Part shown: positions 38,096-50,621 of the stretch, piece after piece | How positions within the stretch are numbered: position 1 is the stretch's first letter | Layout of the letters: every line of letters begins with the position of its first letter | The notes under the pieces: generated by a model | Databases searched by the model: none | The model's input: only the letters and a program-made list of their open reading frames with translations | Told to the model about the DNA's origin: nothing | Program-made: the position numbers and the translations under genes | DNA from: Lithospermum erythrorhizon | Taxonomy: Eukaryota > Streptophyta > Magnoliopsida > Boraginales > Boraginaceae | NCBI GenBank assembly: GCA_019722365.1 | Contig: JADFUC010000018.1 | Coordinates: 1-64,000 of the forward strand | DNA: 64,000 bases | Direction: 5' to 3'

Positions 38096-39111
38096 GCTCC
38101 GACTTCCGGGGTCTTGATTTAACTATTATGCTAGCTTTCAGACTTTGGCGAGGCCTATGATAACCTAGTTTAATTGTAGTCTTTGCCTATATATAGCTGC
38201 TTATTTAGCCAGATCACACAAATACATTTATTCATCATCACAGTAGTTAATATTAAGTTTTAATATTCTCAATAACTTAGAGAATATATCTTTATTTCGA
38301 CAGCCAGAGTTTTAATTTTCAAGATATAAAAAATACCAACTAATACATTGGGCCTAATGCAGAGTTTTATAACAATCTTCTCGCTTAATTGGGCTGATTT
38401 TCAACAAGAAACAAGATAGATCCCACATCGAAAGTGAAACTGTATAATTCTTGTGTCCGTTTTATTTCCGCACTTTAATTCATGTTGTAATCTCCGATGA
38501 CGAGGACACCAAAGCTTGGCCCTTCCCTAATTACAAAACGAATGATGTTTACAACAGACTCCATACCTCTTATACCGATTCTACCACTAAGCCCTTTGTC
38601 TATTCTTCCATTCCTAAAATTGCATGGAGTAACTCAAAACTATTTAGAGTATTTTTTTCTTTGGAAAGCCCTTTTAGATATAGGCTCCTCACAAGGGACC
38701 TTATCACTTTCTAAAGTAAAAAAAATCAATCATATTGTTTACCCTCTATATAATAACCATGACGAATCTAGTTATTACATCTTTATTGATTTCACTTGCA
38801 CTCGGGGTCTTTGAAAAATCATTGGTTGTTTTATGAATCTTTTTTATTCCGCAACTTGTTCCTTTAATTGTTCTCGTAATCGTAAGGATTATAATGGTAT
38901 TTATACGGCTAGATCCGAGAGTTGGAATAATTTGAATATTTGAATGCTGGTTATTTATCAAAAAAATATTTTATACAATATATATGTTGTATGCATAATA
39001 TTTGGTGAAATACTAGTAGTTTTTTTTAATGTATTTTGCTATTATCAAGATAATCTGATTTAAATATAATTTATTATCAATTAAGACTACAAATTTTTTT
39101 TCACCATTAAA
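38096..39111. other. Intergenic region
   Basis: Open frames near 38451-38814 have no recognised motif and overlap each other in different frames. Nothing firm is seen. Confidence 0.4.
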
Positions 39112-39506
39112 AATCAAATTAGACTCAAAAAATGGATGGAGTAGTATTCATCATTTTATTTTCCTTGATCTATTCCCATTTCAAATATCCTTTTTTTTCA
39201 CATCTAGACATTTCAATAATGATTCCAAAGAATTGTGTTAAAACAAATTAGACTCTCTAAAAATGGATGGAGTAGTATTCATCATTTTATTTTCCTTGAT
39301 CTATTCCCATTTCAAATATCCTTTTTTTTCACATCTAGACATTTCAATAATGATTCCAAAGAATTGTGTTAAAACAAATTAGACTCTAAAAAATGGATGG
39401 AGTAGTATTCATCATTTTATTTTCCTTGATCTATTCCCATTTCAAATATCCTTTTTTTCACATCTAGACATTTCAATAATGATTCCAAAGAATTGTGTTA
39501 AAACAT
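39112..39506 (+). repeat. Three near-identical 130-bp tandem repeats upstream of the bZIP gene
   Basis: The unit contains AATGGATGGAGTAGTATTC, TTCCTTGATCTATTCCC and GAATTGTGTTAAAACA. GGATGG recurs at 39134, 39265 and 39395, a spacing of 131 and 130 bases. Differences are limited to T-run length and a CT duplication, so the amplification is recent. It ends about 440 bases before the uORF and 730 before the bZIP start codon, so it lies in the promoter or leader region. Confidence 0.95.
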
Positions 39507-39947
39507 CATAGAAAATTTTCTAAAATTTCACCGGAATCATAATATCCAAAATTATATTAGCAATTAAAGGTGCATCAAAATCGTATCTAGGATAGTCAAC
39601 TAGACATAAATGTCTTAAAAATAAAATTTCCGATAAAACTTCCGAGATTCTTTCTTCACCAATCGTCCCTAACTAAATTCTATCATTTTCTCAAGAACAT
39701 TTCAACAATTTTATTTTTCATATCTACCAACTCCAAGTTTCATTCTTTAGGCTCATCTTTTTTTTGTTGTGTTTAATCTCATCTTGGTTTTCTAAGGTAA
39801 TTAATATTGTCACAAAGTTGCTTTGATGCATGGTTTCTAAGGTAATTAATGTTCTTATTTTGAATGTTGTTTCCACAAAGCTCAAGGTGCATTTTGTTTG
39901 ATGACAAATTTTGTTATTCTTTCATCAAAATTCAATCTTCGAAATCT

Positions 39948-40031
39948 ATGAATTGCACCACTATACTTTCGGTTTGCCTTCGCCAATCTTTCTCTGTTGT
40001 TTTTCTATACCATTTCTTTGATTTTTCTTGA
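39948..40031 (+). CDS. Sucrose-control-type conserved uORF of the bZIP gene
   Basis: A 27-residue frame opens at ATG 39948 (MNCTTILSV) and ends QSFSVVFLYHFFDFS before TGA. Its end aligns with the conserved sucrose-control peptide of S1 bZIP mRNAs, whose Arabidopsis bZIP11 form ends SFSVVFLYWFYVFS. In that family the nascent peptide stalls ribosomes when sucrose is high and so lowers translation of the main frame. Here the core SFSVVFLY and the terminal FS are kept, with changes at W to H and at YV to FD. The stop lies 203 bases before the bZIP ATG. Function in this plant is inferred from the family. Confidence 0.85.
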   Translation: MNCTTILSVCLRQSFSVVFLYHFFDFS

Positions 40032-40234
40032 ACTTCTTCATTTTAAATTATCTTATTTAAATCTTTGAAGTTCCAAAATATCATATTCATACATCTATAA
40101 TTCTTGTTTGGTTTTTCAAAGAAACAAAGACCATTTGATCGATCAATTGATGAGATTTGCATATTATCGACTGACAAAAGGATCACTTGAGACGTTTCTT
40201 GCGTGTCTCATTTTCGACACATAGCCGTCGAGAA

Positions 40235-40660
40235 ATGTCGAGCATCAAGCAAAATAGTATTAGTTCTGCATCGGATTGTGACACAAAGTATGAAAATTTG
40301 GATGAGAAGAAGAGAAAGAGGATGGTTTCCAATAGGGAATCCGCTAGACGTTCCAGGATGAGGAAGCAAAAGAAATTGAATGATTTAAATGAAGAAGTAG
40401 GGAGATTGCATGCAACAAACAATGAAATTATTGGAAAGATTGATGGTATTTCAAGAAAGTATATGATTCTTGTTGCTGAAAATAATGTCTTGAGAGCTCA
40501 AGAAAGAGAATTGGCTGAGAGATTGATGGCATTAAATAATATGATTGTTGGTAGTGGATTAGTTGTGGCTGAAACACAAGTGCCCGATCCTCTTATAAAG
40601 TCTTGGCAATTTCCTTGTTCAATGCAAGCAATTGTTTCATCTTCTACTTTTCAATTGTAA
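40235..40660 (+). CDS. S1-group bZIP transcription factor (bZIP11/ATB2 type)
   Basis: An intronless gene of 141 residues. The basic region runs from about residue 25 to 47 and contains the invariant N-x7-R (Asn33, Arg41) within NRESARRSRMRKQKK. A long leucine zipper follows from Leu51 to about 100 (hydrophobic heptads, ending AENNVLRAQERELAERL). Small size, no intron and the conserved uORF place it in group S1, whose members bind ACGT and ACTCAT elements, pair with group C bZIPs, and reset amino-acid and sugar metabolism under low energy. The frame is open further upstream to 40187, but only from a TTG, so ATG 40235 is the start. Which S1 member it is cannot be settled here. Confidence 0.92.
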   Translation: MSSIKQNSISSASDCDTKYENLDEKKRKRMVSNRESARRSRMRKQKKLNDLNEEVGRLHATNNEIIGKIDGISRKYMILVAENNVLRAQERELAERLMALNNMIVGSGLVVAETQVPDPLIKSWQFPCSMQAIVSSSTFQL

Positions 40661-41260
40661 AATGGTCTTAAGAAATTTGCTTTTTGTCAAGTGAATTATT
40701 GAATGATGAATATCCAAATTCCAAGGAATATATAGACATTTTTTTTAATCAATTACTAGTAAATCATAACATGTATTGCATGAGTAAAATATGTGAATAA
40801 TATCTTCATGGGATTTATTATATTTCATTTCATGGTTGTTGATTTATCTATATAACATGATCTAACCCATTAAGAATTGAATAATAGTCTATTAAAGTTA
40901 TTGTGAACATACATAAGAAAATAAACTATTAAATATTACTTTTGCATTTCAGTTAATACCATTGAGGCAATTATTGTCTAAATCTAATATTCCTTTAAAT
41001 TAGGTGGAAAACAATTTAGGGTTCATCAGGTAATTTATGCTATTACCAAGTCCCTTGTCCTTGAGTTGTTATATTAATAGATACTTAAATAGTGTTTGTT
41101 TGAGGGATGAAATGACTATTTTTCCCCTCTTATTTTTAAGTGTAGTAATTACAGAAATTATATCTAGGGGCAAAATAGTCATTTCAGTACTACAAATCAC
41201 TATTTGGGTGTGTATATTGGTTCCCTGTGTCCCTTGATTCTGTTAATTTAATTTTATGCA
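40661..41260. other. Spacer between the bZIP and PPR genes
   Basis: Should contain the bZIP 3'UTR and the PPR promoter and leader. No other coding frame is supported. Confidence 0.5.
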
Positions 41261-43066
41261 ATGAAGTTGAACCTGATCGACATGGCTAACATAAGCAGCG
41301 CCTCATCCACCACTATTTTTGACCGCCCAAAATTGCCAAATAAATTGACCACAAATTCATCAAAAGGAAGCCAACAAAGTAATGAGACCAAATCCAAAAA
41401 AGAGCTTTCAAGAATCCTGAGGACAGAGGCTGCTATAAGAGCCATTGAGAAAAAAGCAACCTCTAACAAGTATAATAATCTCTTGCCCAAAGCTGTGTTG
41501 GAGGCTCTCAATCATGCTATTCAACAAAACAACTGGGAATCTGCTCTTAAGGTTACTTCCTAAAATCATGTTTTTTGAATATAGTTGTCTAGATGAGCAA
41601 TAATTAACTGACGTCGTTCTACTGCAAGACTCCACTATCCCGACCTCTTCCTTTTCCTCTACTCCCGCTAAAGGAGCCTCCCAGCTGTTGGAAAAAGAGT
41701 AGGGACCTTGCTGGAAGTCGTTTGATATCTTTTATTAGCTCTGCAGACAATATAGCCGATATTGAATAGTTAACATATTATCTGTGTGTTCATTTACCTA
41801 GAGTCGTTATTGTCTATATTGGATGCTTGGGTATCTCAAGTGTATTGGCTTTTTATCTAGGTGTTAGACTTTTCTTCCGATTTGTTTTTCTATCTCCTTG
41901 CATCCTTTGTTGCGCATATGACTTCAATAAATTTTTAACACTTATGGAGAACCATTAAGTCAAATGGCAAGTTGATTTCTTGTTTGTAGATTTTCGGTCT
42001 TCTTCGTAAGCAATACTGGTATGAGCCAAGAGCCCAAACATATACGAAGTTGCTAGTAATGCTTGGAAAGTGTAGACAACCCAGTCAAGCAGACTTTCTT
42101 TTCGAGATTATGAAGGCTGATGGGTTGAAACCTACAATTGATGTTTACACTGCACTTGTGAGTGCATATGGTCTTAGTGGTCTCCTTGACAAGGCATTTC
42201 AAATTGTTCATGAGATGAAAGATGTCTATAATTGCAAGCCTGATGTGCATACATTCTCGATCCTCATTAAATGTTGCACAAAACACCTCCGATTTGATTT
42301 GACCAAGCACATTCTTAGTGAGATGTCGGATTTGGGTGTTGACTGTAACACTGTCACGTACAATACAATAATTGATGGTTATGGTAAATCTAAACTATTT
42401 GATCTAATGGAGGCCTCATTGACATATATGATTGAAATTGGCACCTGTGCTCCAGATATTTTCACTTTCAACTCAGTTGTTGGAGCTTATGGTAAAGTAG
42501 GACAGATTGATAAGATGGAGAAGTGGTTTGATGAATTTCAGATAATGGGAATTAGTCCAGATGTTATGACGTTTAACATACTCATCAGATCTTATGGGAA
42601 ATTAGGCATGTATGAGAAAATGAGATCTGTTATAGCTTTTATGAGTAAAAGATTTTATGCCCCTACAGTTGTTACATATAACATTATTATTGAAACATAT
42701 GGAAAGGCTGGACAAATTGAGAAGATGGAAGATGTTTTTTTGGAAATGAAGCATAAGGGAATGAAACCTAATACTATCACTTATACTTCCCTCGCCGATG
42801 CTTATGGTAAAGCTGGACTCGTAGACAAAATTGATTCACTTATGAGGCAAATTGCAAATAATGATGTAGTCCTGGATACCCCATTCTTCAACTGTGTGAT
42901 CAGTGCATATGGAAGTGCTGGCGATATGGAAAAGATGGTTGAGGCGTATTTGGCGATGAAGGACCGAAATTGTAGAGCTGATAATACCACTTTTGCTTCC
43001 ATGATTCAAGCCTACAATGCTCAAGGAATGATTAAGGCTGCCCAGGATTTGGAGAATTTGATTTAA
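41261..43066 (+). CDS. Pentatricopeptide repeat protein, At3g53170-like
   Basis: Two exons, 41261-41551 and 41990-43066, joined in phase 0 (ALK then IFGLLRKQYWYEPR) for 455 residues. The N-terminal 40 residues are rich in Ser, Thr, Asn and Lys with few acids, as in an organelle transit peptide. A conserved helix RILRTEAAIRAIEKKA follows. From about residue 105 to the end there are some nine P-class 35-residue repeats with the usual VTYNTIIDGYGK style. The closest known relative is Arabidopsis At3g53170. P-class PPR proteins bind single RNA strands in chloroplasts or mitochondria and protect or process transcripts. The target here is unknown. A start at Met 41282 is possible. Confidence 0.92.
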
Positions 43067-43831
43067 CTGAAGTCTCAAGAGGTATTGAAGCTTTGTACAT
43101 GAATGAATATACATTTCTTTATGAGGAAATAGTTTTTTACCTTCTAGTTTCACCTTCTTTTTTTTTTTTATCAATATGTGTTGTTTTGATATGTAACATA
43201 ATACATTTGATCTCTGTATCAGTAATGTATTGTTAAGTTTGGATAGTTGGAATCTGCAGATCAGTAATGTATTTATGCCTTTAGCGTTGTTTCGGCTGTT
43301 CGATCAGGCTAATGATTTTTACATTCCAAAATTTGACTATGACACTCTACTTCTTTGTTCATCAACTTTTACATTAAAAGTGGAGTGCTATGATCATATA
43401 GTAAAGTATAAAAATCATTGACCAATTTTAACCGTCAGTAAATACACTTGAAGTGGTAGACCATCATATAGCATATGGCATTTTTGAGATATCACTATAT
43501 ACAATTCAGATAATGTGATCATATAAATGAAATATTGAGTTCACAATCTATGAAAAATGACAAACATAATTTCAAAGTTGCAAAAGAGGTGTTTTTAACA
43601 ACATCCCTTTTCAATACAATAATATAGAACATGATGCATCTACATCTGATACAACTTAGTGTCTGATAGTGTTGCACTAGTAGATACATTCATATAGATG
43701 TCACAGATCATCAAAATTCGAATATTAAACTTGTTTCACATGTTAAAAAATAGAGGAAAAGATGGTATATGGACAGATGCAGCACTTGAACGTAGTTTTT
43801 TTTATATCAATGTGATGGTAATCACAGAAAA
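43067..43831. other. Convergent 3' flanks of the PPR and SERK genes
   Basis: The two genes end toward each other with 765 bases between stop codons. The region should contain both 3'UTRs. Short frames here carry no recognised domain. Confidence 0.5.
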
Positions 43832-46800
43832 TCATCTTGGCCCTGACAATGTATCAGGTCGAATATTTGAGGTAGAGTCCATAATGATCCACGAAGGATT
43901 CGGATTGTGAGCATAGGTGAAATCTTGTTGAACCATTTCTACCTTCTGCCATTCTTCCCATTTCTCTGCTAAGCCATCGCCTTCAAGCATCCTCACAACT
44001 TCTGACATCTTTGGTCGTTCCATTGGGGAACTTTGGGTGCAGAGTAATGCAACTTGAATGAGCTGCTCGACCTCATCATCGATATAATCACCCTGCAGAT
44101 CTGCATCAACTAATGGTTCCAATTTCTTTTCTTTTAGAAGCCCCTTAACCTGAAATGTAAAAAACCCCCATAAATCAGAACCAGAAGTAATTACTTCACC
44201 CCATTCAATTCATTATCTAGATCATATCAGAGGAGATGAAGAAACTCTCAAGTAGATGTTATGAACTGATGTGAAGAAAGGAAACATAAACTTTATTTTA
44301 CTTCAATAAGTTGGAAAGTCCAAAGTCGTCTAATTGGATAATTAAAAGAACTAACTCAAAAGCTCTTAATCCATTATAAATATAGTTGTCTCATTTCCCC
44401 TCAAAGATCATCGTCTATTCATATAGGTACTATACACCCAGCTTTGTCCAGAAATTTCCATTTGACAGCCTTACCCCTGTGACAACAGGAGGCTGTTTCC
44501 GAATAGACCCAAGAGTAAAGTGCAAATACTATCTACTACTTCACAATAGATAAGAAGTGTAGGTAGTGTAATGATCCATTTTAATTTATTTCATTATATC
44601 CAAAAGCTAGAGAATATAAAATCTGAGACTATAGCATATGGAAAATTAAGTATTCGCTATATTAACAAAAATTGAAAATGAGCATAAAAATCTTCCGCTG
44701 ACCACCAATGCCCTAAACTGAAAGGAAAAAAAAGAAAGAGAGAAGAAAATAAATTATATTAGTTCATTTATAAGCTTACCCAATCAAGAAGCATGACATC
44801 ATCATCATTGGCCAGACGAGCCAGATCAAATGCCCTCTGTCCTGTGATGAGCTCCAGAAGCATGACCCCGTACCCAAAAACATCAGTTTTCTCTGAAGAT
44901 TTTCCTGTAGATAGGTACTCAGGAGCAATGTGGCCAATTGTTCCACGTACAGCAGTTGTAACATGAGTATCCTTGTAGTCCATGAGTTTAGCTAAACCAA
45001 AGTCCCCAACAACGGCTTCAAATTCCTCATCCAACAATATATTTGCTGCTTTGACATCTCTGTGTATAATTTTTGGGTCACAATGATCATGCAAATATGC
45101 AAGGCCCCTCGCAGATCCTAGTGCAATACGTTTTCTCTTTGGCCAATCAAGCGGGGGTTGGTTTTCTGGTCTCTCTACAATAACAATTCTATTAGCTCAG
45201 CAGAGGAAAAAATTTGAACGACCATTTGACAGATGTCGATCTATTTCCAATATTTTAATAGTCTCTGACCTTAGTGGACACCAATTTTCAATCATTGGTT
45301 CACCACCTCTCTCTCGAAGACGAGAAACAGAAAAACCCTTCTCAGATCACCATAGAGATTACTACCCATGCTCAGACTTTGGCAATCATATGAATAAACA
45401 TAAAGGCTAAACTAGGAAGATGGGAGCTCAGAGGAAATACAAGCACCAATGAGAAAATGTTGTCTTACTTATATCTACATATTCATCTTTAAAGAAATGT
45501 AAACCAGACCAAAGCACTAAATTCAATACCTCTTAAGCATGAAGCAACACTTCCATTAGCCATGTAAGGATAAACAAGCACCCGTTCTGTGGGTGTCATA
45601 CAAAACCCACGAAGCCGAAGCAAGTTACGATGAACAGCCATGCTAATCATTTCTACTTCTGTTTGGAACTGCAACTCTCCACCCTGACTTCGTTCTTCTT
45701 TCAGTCTCTTAACAGCTACCAGAGTGCCATCTGCTAGCCGGCCTTTGTACACTTTACCAAATCCACCCCGACCTAGAATGTTTTTGTTGCTAAAATTATC
45801 TGATGCAACCTGTAATTCTCGTAGAGAAAATCTTTTGAGCTGTCCTAGGTGAACTTCTGGATCCTCCTCCGCTGCAAAGGGTAATCAATTAAAAGAAAAG
45901 AGAACTTCAATAGAAGAGTCAACTCATACCTTCTCTAAAGGCCAACTAACCTGGGACATCGAAGAAATGATCCTGAGGTTTTTTCCGCCGGTGCCAAGCA
46001 AGCAATATTGCAGGAGCCGCAAACAAAAGAGCAGCCCCTGCAGCAACTCCTCCGGCAATGGCGCCAGTTGCACTGTTGCCCACTGCCACATTTAAGACAA
46101 ATCAAACAACTAAATTATGGTGGCATTAAATGATTAAGTGCACACGGACATGCAAGAAACAAATGCGATGATTACAGAGTTTTATTAATATAAAAATATC
46201 AACCTTTATGGGTCATAAAAATAAAATTATGAAATTAGAAACAATTTGATATTTGTGAGTTGGAAGATTCAACAGTAAAAGACTACAAGAATTACTTAGT
46301 GCAACAATATATTGACAATATCTGGCCTTCTATAGTTGATTCAAGCCACTCTTTAGTATCATGCTATTGGAACATGTAATCAAAAAATTAAAACACTTGA
46401 AACTTTTTCCAACATACTGAGAAAACACAACTTACTAAGAAAGTTCCTATTGATCCCCCATTCCACCATGTTTAATCAATTTCTTTAATCCTGAGTTGAC
46501 TTTAGTAAGAAGACATTCGATTGTTACGAGACAGTCTGACAAGTTTTTGACTTACAAAGTAGAAAGCTGATTACCGATGTTCTTGATATACTTATATCAA
46601 CTGTGTAACAACTGTTATGACGACTCTCCTGATTATAGTGGGAAGGAGGGCCTATTTGTTTGTAGTAGTTATGCTAACACTGGAATAGATTATATATCCA
46701 GTACAACATTAATATGTCGCATGAGACATCTGTTATTTATCAGGTAACAATGCCATTGGACCATGGGCTGCAAAACGAATGCTTTTAATTACTGGGTCTC

Positions 46801-49800
46801 AAAAGGAAGAACCCAAAAAATGCTTTTAACTTATAGAAAAGGATAAAAAACCACAGAGAAATGTAAGTAGAACAAAAGACTTAACTCAATGATTGTTTAT
46901 GATGTATAATAAAATTGGAAATCAAAAGGGTAACAACATATTGAGGTAATTTAATTTAATCCAAGAGAAACAAGACAAAAAGTATTACTAAACGATCTAA
47001 CACAATTATGCAGAATCTAAGTATCTCCATAAAAACTAAGTGGACTCCTTATCTATTTGGAGAATTTTTTAGCCAAAAAAAAACACATTATTAAAAAATC
47101 ACTGAACTTGTATTAATCGATTCAGAAGAACCATAGCTACCTGGAGAAGAGGACGGGGGAGTAAACGAAGGTGGAGGTGGTGGGGAGGGTGGAGGCGGAT
47201 CCAACGGGTTACCAGCAAAACTGAAAGATAGCAGTAAAGTAATAAGTGTGACATCTTTAATTGAATCGAAGTGTAGACTAAAGATTATTATACAATTAAG
47301 ACTGACACTAAGAAGAAAGAGACCTGATAGGGGTAAAAAGTGAAAAGGAACCATTAACTGGAATCGGTCCTGTCAGATCGTTGTTTGAGAGATCACTGGA
47401 TTTGCAACAAGTATCAGATCAACAGATGATGGAGCAACAGAGACAATTTAATATAAGAAAAATAACCATGCCCTTAATTGCTTACAGTACTTGAAGTGCA
47501 TTAACCGTAGTCAGACTCATGGGGATCTGTCCACTTAAACTGTTGTTGTTAAGCCTCCTATTCAGATCATTAATGAACCACAGTCAACATTCTGTATATG
47601 AAAATGAAGAACTAGGAAGAGTCCAATTAATCTGACACTCAATACAAGCCAAACGGACGGGCCACTCCATGTCCATAAGAGTCAGATAAAGCTATCTAAT
47701 CATTTGAAAATTGATGTCCTTAATTATGGACAAGCATTAAGAGAGACCTTAAATGTGTAAGGACGGTTGGATACCACTATGTGTTTAAAAGCATTATAGT
47801 AAGAGAAATTACAAGTTTCTTTGACTCGGATAAAAGAATACAAGATGAGATGGGTGTCAATAATTTTTGTTAAATTTTGAGGTAAGTGTAACTAGATCTC
47901 CATTTTCTATTACACACCAAACCTTCTGAGAACTCAACTAAACTTGCTGGATTGCATTCTGTGTAATCAACTTGTTGAATGGTTTAAAAATCATTAGTAC
48001 ACAACATTGACTTCACTTGAATTCTTCTTATATAGGTCCTTATTTGTCAAAATAGCATTTATGCAGCCATTACTACTCCCTCCTTGCCATTTTCATATTT
48101 TCCTTCCTACAGAGGTTTCCATGTCCTATGGAGTCATATATTTTATGTTCTCCAACTCCTGATATAGTTGAATAAATGAAAATGGCTGCTCATCATACTA
48201 CTTATTGCTTAGCATAAACAGTAGTATATAGTCTTTGCACTTCAACTTGGTTCTATTCAGGAACTTCTTTGATATTAACACAGGAGTGAGGGCTCGTACA
48301 ATCCGATCCTCCCCCCCCACACACACACCCTGCTTGGAGCCTGCTTTAGATTCATTGAGACTTGTTGTCATTGTATTTGCCTTCATACAGATATCCCAAA
48401 ACTACATCTTATCTAGAGTAGCAACTCCATCATTTCTTGAATGTAAAGAGAGGTAAACCGTGACAATCAAAATAGGAAGGAGGTAATAAAAGTTTCTATG
48501 CATTCTGGAGAAAATAAATTAAGAGCTAAGTTACATACAGGAACCGTAGATTCTGAAGCTTGCCCAATGTGTCAGGGATTGGCCCAGTCAAGTTGTTCAG
48601 GTAAAGATCCAAGCTCACCAATTTTGTTAAGTTCCCAAGTTCACTAGGGATCCTTCCACTTATAGTGTTACTGTAAAGCTCCCTGTATGAGAGAAATAGA
48701 AGATAATACCATTATACATATTTTACCAGTAGAACGAGACCAATCCCATAATTACTACTATAAAACACAGTAAGATATTCGATGAAATTCAGTTTTAAGT
48801 TAATATACATCCACGAGAGGCATAATAAGAACTTATGTGATATCTAATGCAAAAGGTAACAAAATGGTTGGGAAGACATGTAACACCAAGCTAAGCTAAT
48901 ACTCCCTCCTATCCTTAATATATGTCGGTTAACCAATTTTCATTTTATTCATAACATAAGTCGTTTAACCTATTTTATACCATATGTTTCAAATATACCC
49001 TTGATTAATGAAATCAAATATTTCTCATTAAGTTAATAAAGTTTCCAGTTTTAAGACAATTATTTACTCCCTTCCATTATAAAAGGTAAGTTATAAACAT
49101 AAAAAATGAACATTTGGATCATTAATTATTATTAAATGAAGCCTAAAATTATCAAATGTTTACTATCTTAAAAACAAGAAAAACAATATAAGCGACTTAT
49201 ATTAAGGATAGGAGGGAGTATATTTCTTGCAACAAAATGGGAAATTTTAATCACCCCAGAATAGGAGGGAAGAGAGACACATGAATGACTTGATTCCAAG
49301 TAGTTTCACATACAGTAGTAACCCTCACACTCTGGCTTGGATTTTGACGACGGAAGCTTAACCTTTTCAAGCAATAGGTATGGAAGTATAATTGATGAAG
49401 TGGCCATTCTTGGTTGTCCTAACAATAGAACAAGTTTATCTTACATTATATAAGACGTCTCGCACCAAGTAATGCATGTAAACATGAGCATTGGGTTGAG
49501 TTATCATCTTAAGAATCCAATCTTGAGGATAACACATGTCCACAAACATAAGGAAATAAACTAAAATTTCAACTTTAAATGAATAAGACAAGTTTAAATG
49601 AACAATACATTCTGTAAGCTTTGGTGTTTGAAAACTGACTTACAAGTACTGCAAATTTGGTAACTGGCCGAGCTGTGGATGAAGTTGACCAGTCAAATTC
49701 GCATTTCCAAGATCACTGTGATTAAACAAAAAGAAGTTATAAACTTAACAAATTTAATGGAAGAGTCGGAAAAGGTAATAAACGGAGCTCCGAAAGAAAA

Positions 49801-50621
49801 GGAATACACAGCTTACACTCTAGTAACACTATTTTCAGTATTGCAGGTAACATGAAACCAAGTGCAAGGATTTACAAGGGTAGCATCCCAACTCTGTAAC
49901 ACATTATTAGGATCCACCAAATTTGTCTTCAGAGCATTCAATGCATCACCTATTTTAAGAAAAAAATCAACCATAAAGAATTTATTTTAACAACTTAAAT
50001 TTTCTGGAACATAAAATCTTAATCCATAGTATCCATTTCATTAATGAATCATTCCACATCTCCTCATTAAACACATTAACAACACAACTTCAAAGTTCAT
50101 CAATGTCGTCCATATTCTTCAAAGGAACAACCACAACAATTAGTTTTTCAGCACATTCGTTTTATCTACTCGACTCGCAATAAAATAAATAAACTAGTGA
50201 TCAATGGCATTTTAAAAATAATTTAAATTTACATATCCCTATAACTTCTTCTAGAATCGAATCACCTTATTGCTAAATACACTCCAATATAATCCTAATA
50301 AAGAATCAAATATAACAATAAAGTACTCACTTGATCAACTATTTTTAAACCAAATCATTCACCAACTAGATATTCATTGCTAATGCATAACCATTAAAAC
50401 CTTCCCTAATTCCAAATTTTCATATAACAACTAAACCCAACTTTAAAATTCACCAAAAACCATAATCCACATATAGATAAAACCCTATTATTTCCATAAA
50501 GCTAACAAAAATCAAGAACACCAAATAAGAGGCATCTAAATTCACCTTCAGCGTTACCGGTGACTCGATTAACCCGAAAAATCAGCAAAAATATCAAAAC
50601 ATAATCTACCAACAGATCCAT
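43832..50621 (-). CDS. SERK: Somatic embryogenesis receptor kinase (SERK1/2 type)
   Basis: Eleven coding exons on the minus strand: 50621-50546, 49949-49817, 49715-49644, 48682-48539, 47557-47486, 47395-47324, 47220-47141, 46082-45951, 45871-45530, 45174-44780 and 44149-43832. All junctions are GT-AG and phases agree, giving 611 residues. Order: signal peptide (1-25), N-terminal cap and five leucine-rich repeats (to about 190), the Ser-Pro-Pro hinge ([13 protein letters not shown]) that defines SERKs, a membrane helix, and a complete kinase: [36 protein letters not shown], and a [15 protein letters not shown] loop. It ends DTLSGPR. SERKs are plasma-membrane co-receptors for BRI1, FLS2, EMS1 and related receptors. 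All catalytic residues are present. The exon 7/8 junction gives SPVGNSATG where Arabidopsis has SPGNSATG. Confidence 0.96.
48902..49218. mobile_element. Stowaway-type MITE in a SERK intron
   Basis: A 317-base element with terminal inverted repeats starting CTCCCTCCTATCCTTAATAT. The two 26-base ends differ at one position. TA lies directly outside each end (48900-48901 and 49219-49220), the target duplication typical of Tc1/mariner-derived Stowaway elements. It has no coding capacity. It sits in the intron between exons 3 and 4 of the SERK gene, away from the splice sites. Confidence 0.95.

Noticed and set aside
40187..40234. Upstream extension of the bZIP frame
   Set aside because: It begins at TTG, not ATG; plant translation would start at ATG 40235, which also fits S1 bZIP N-termini.
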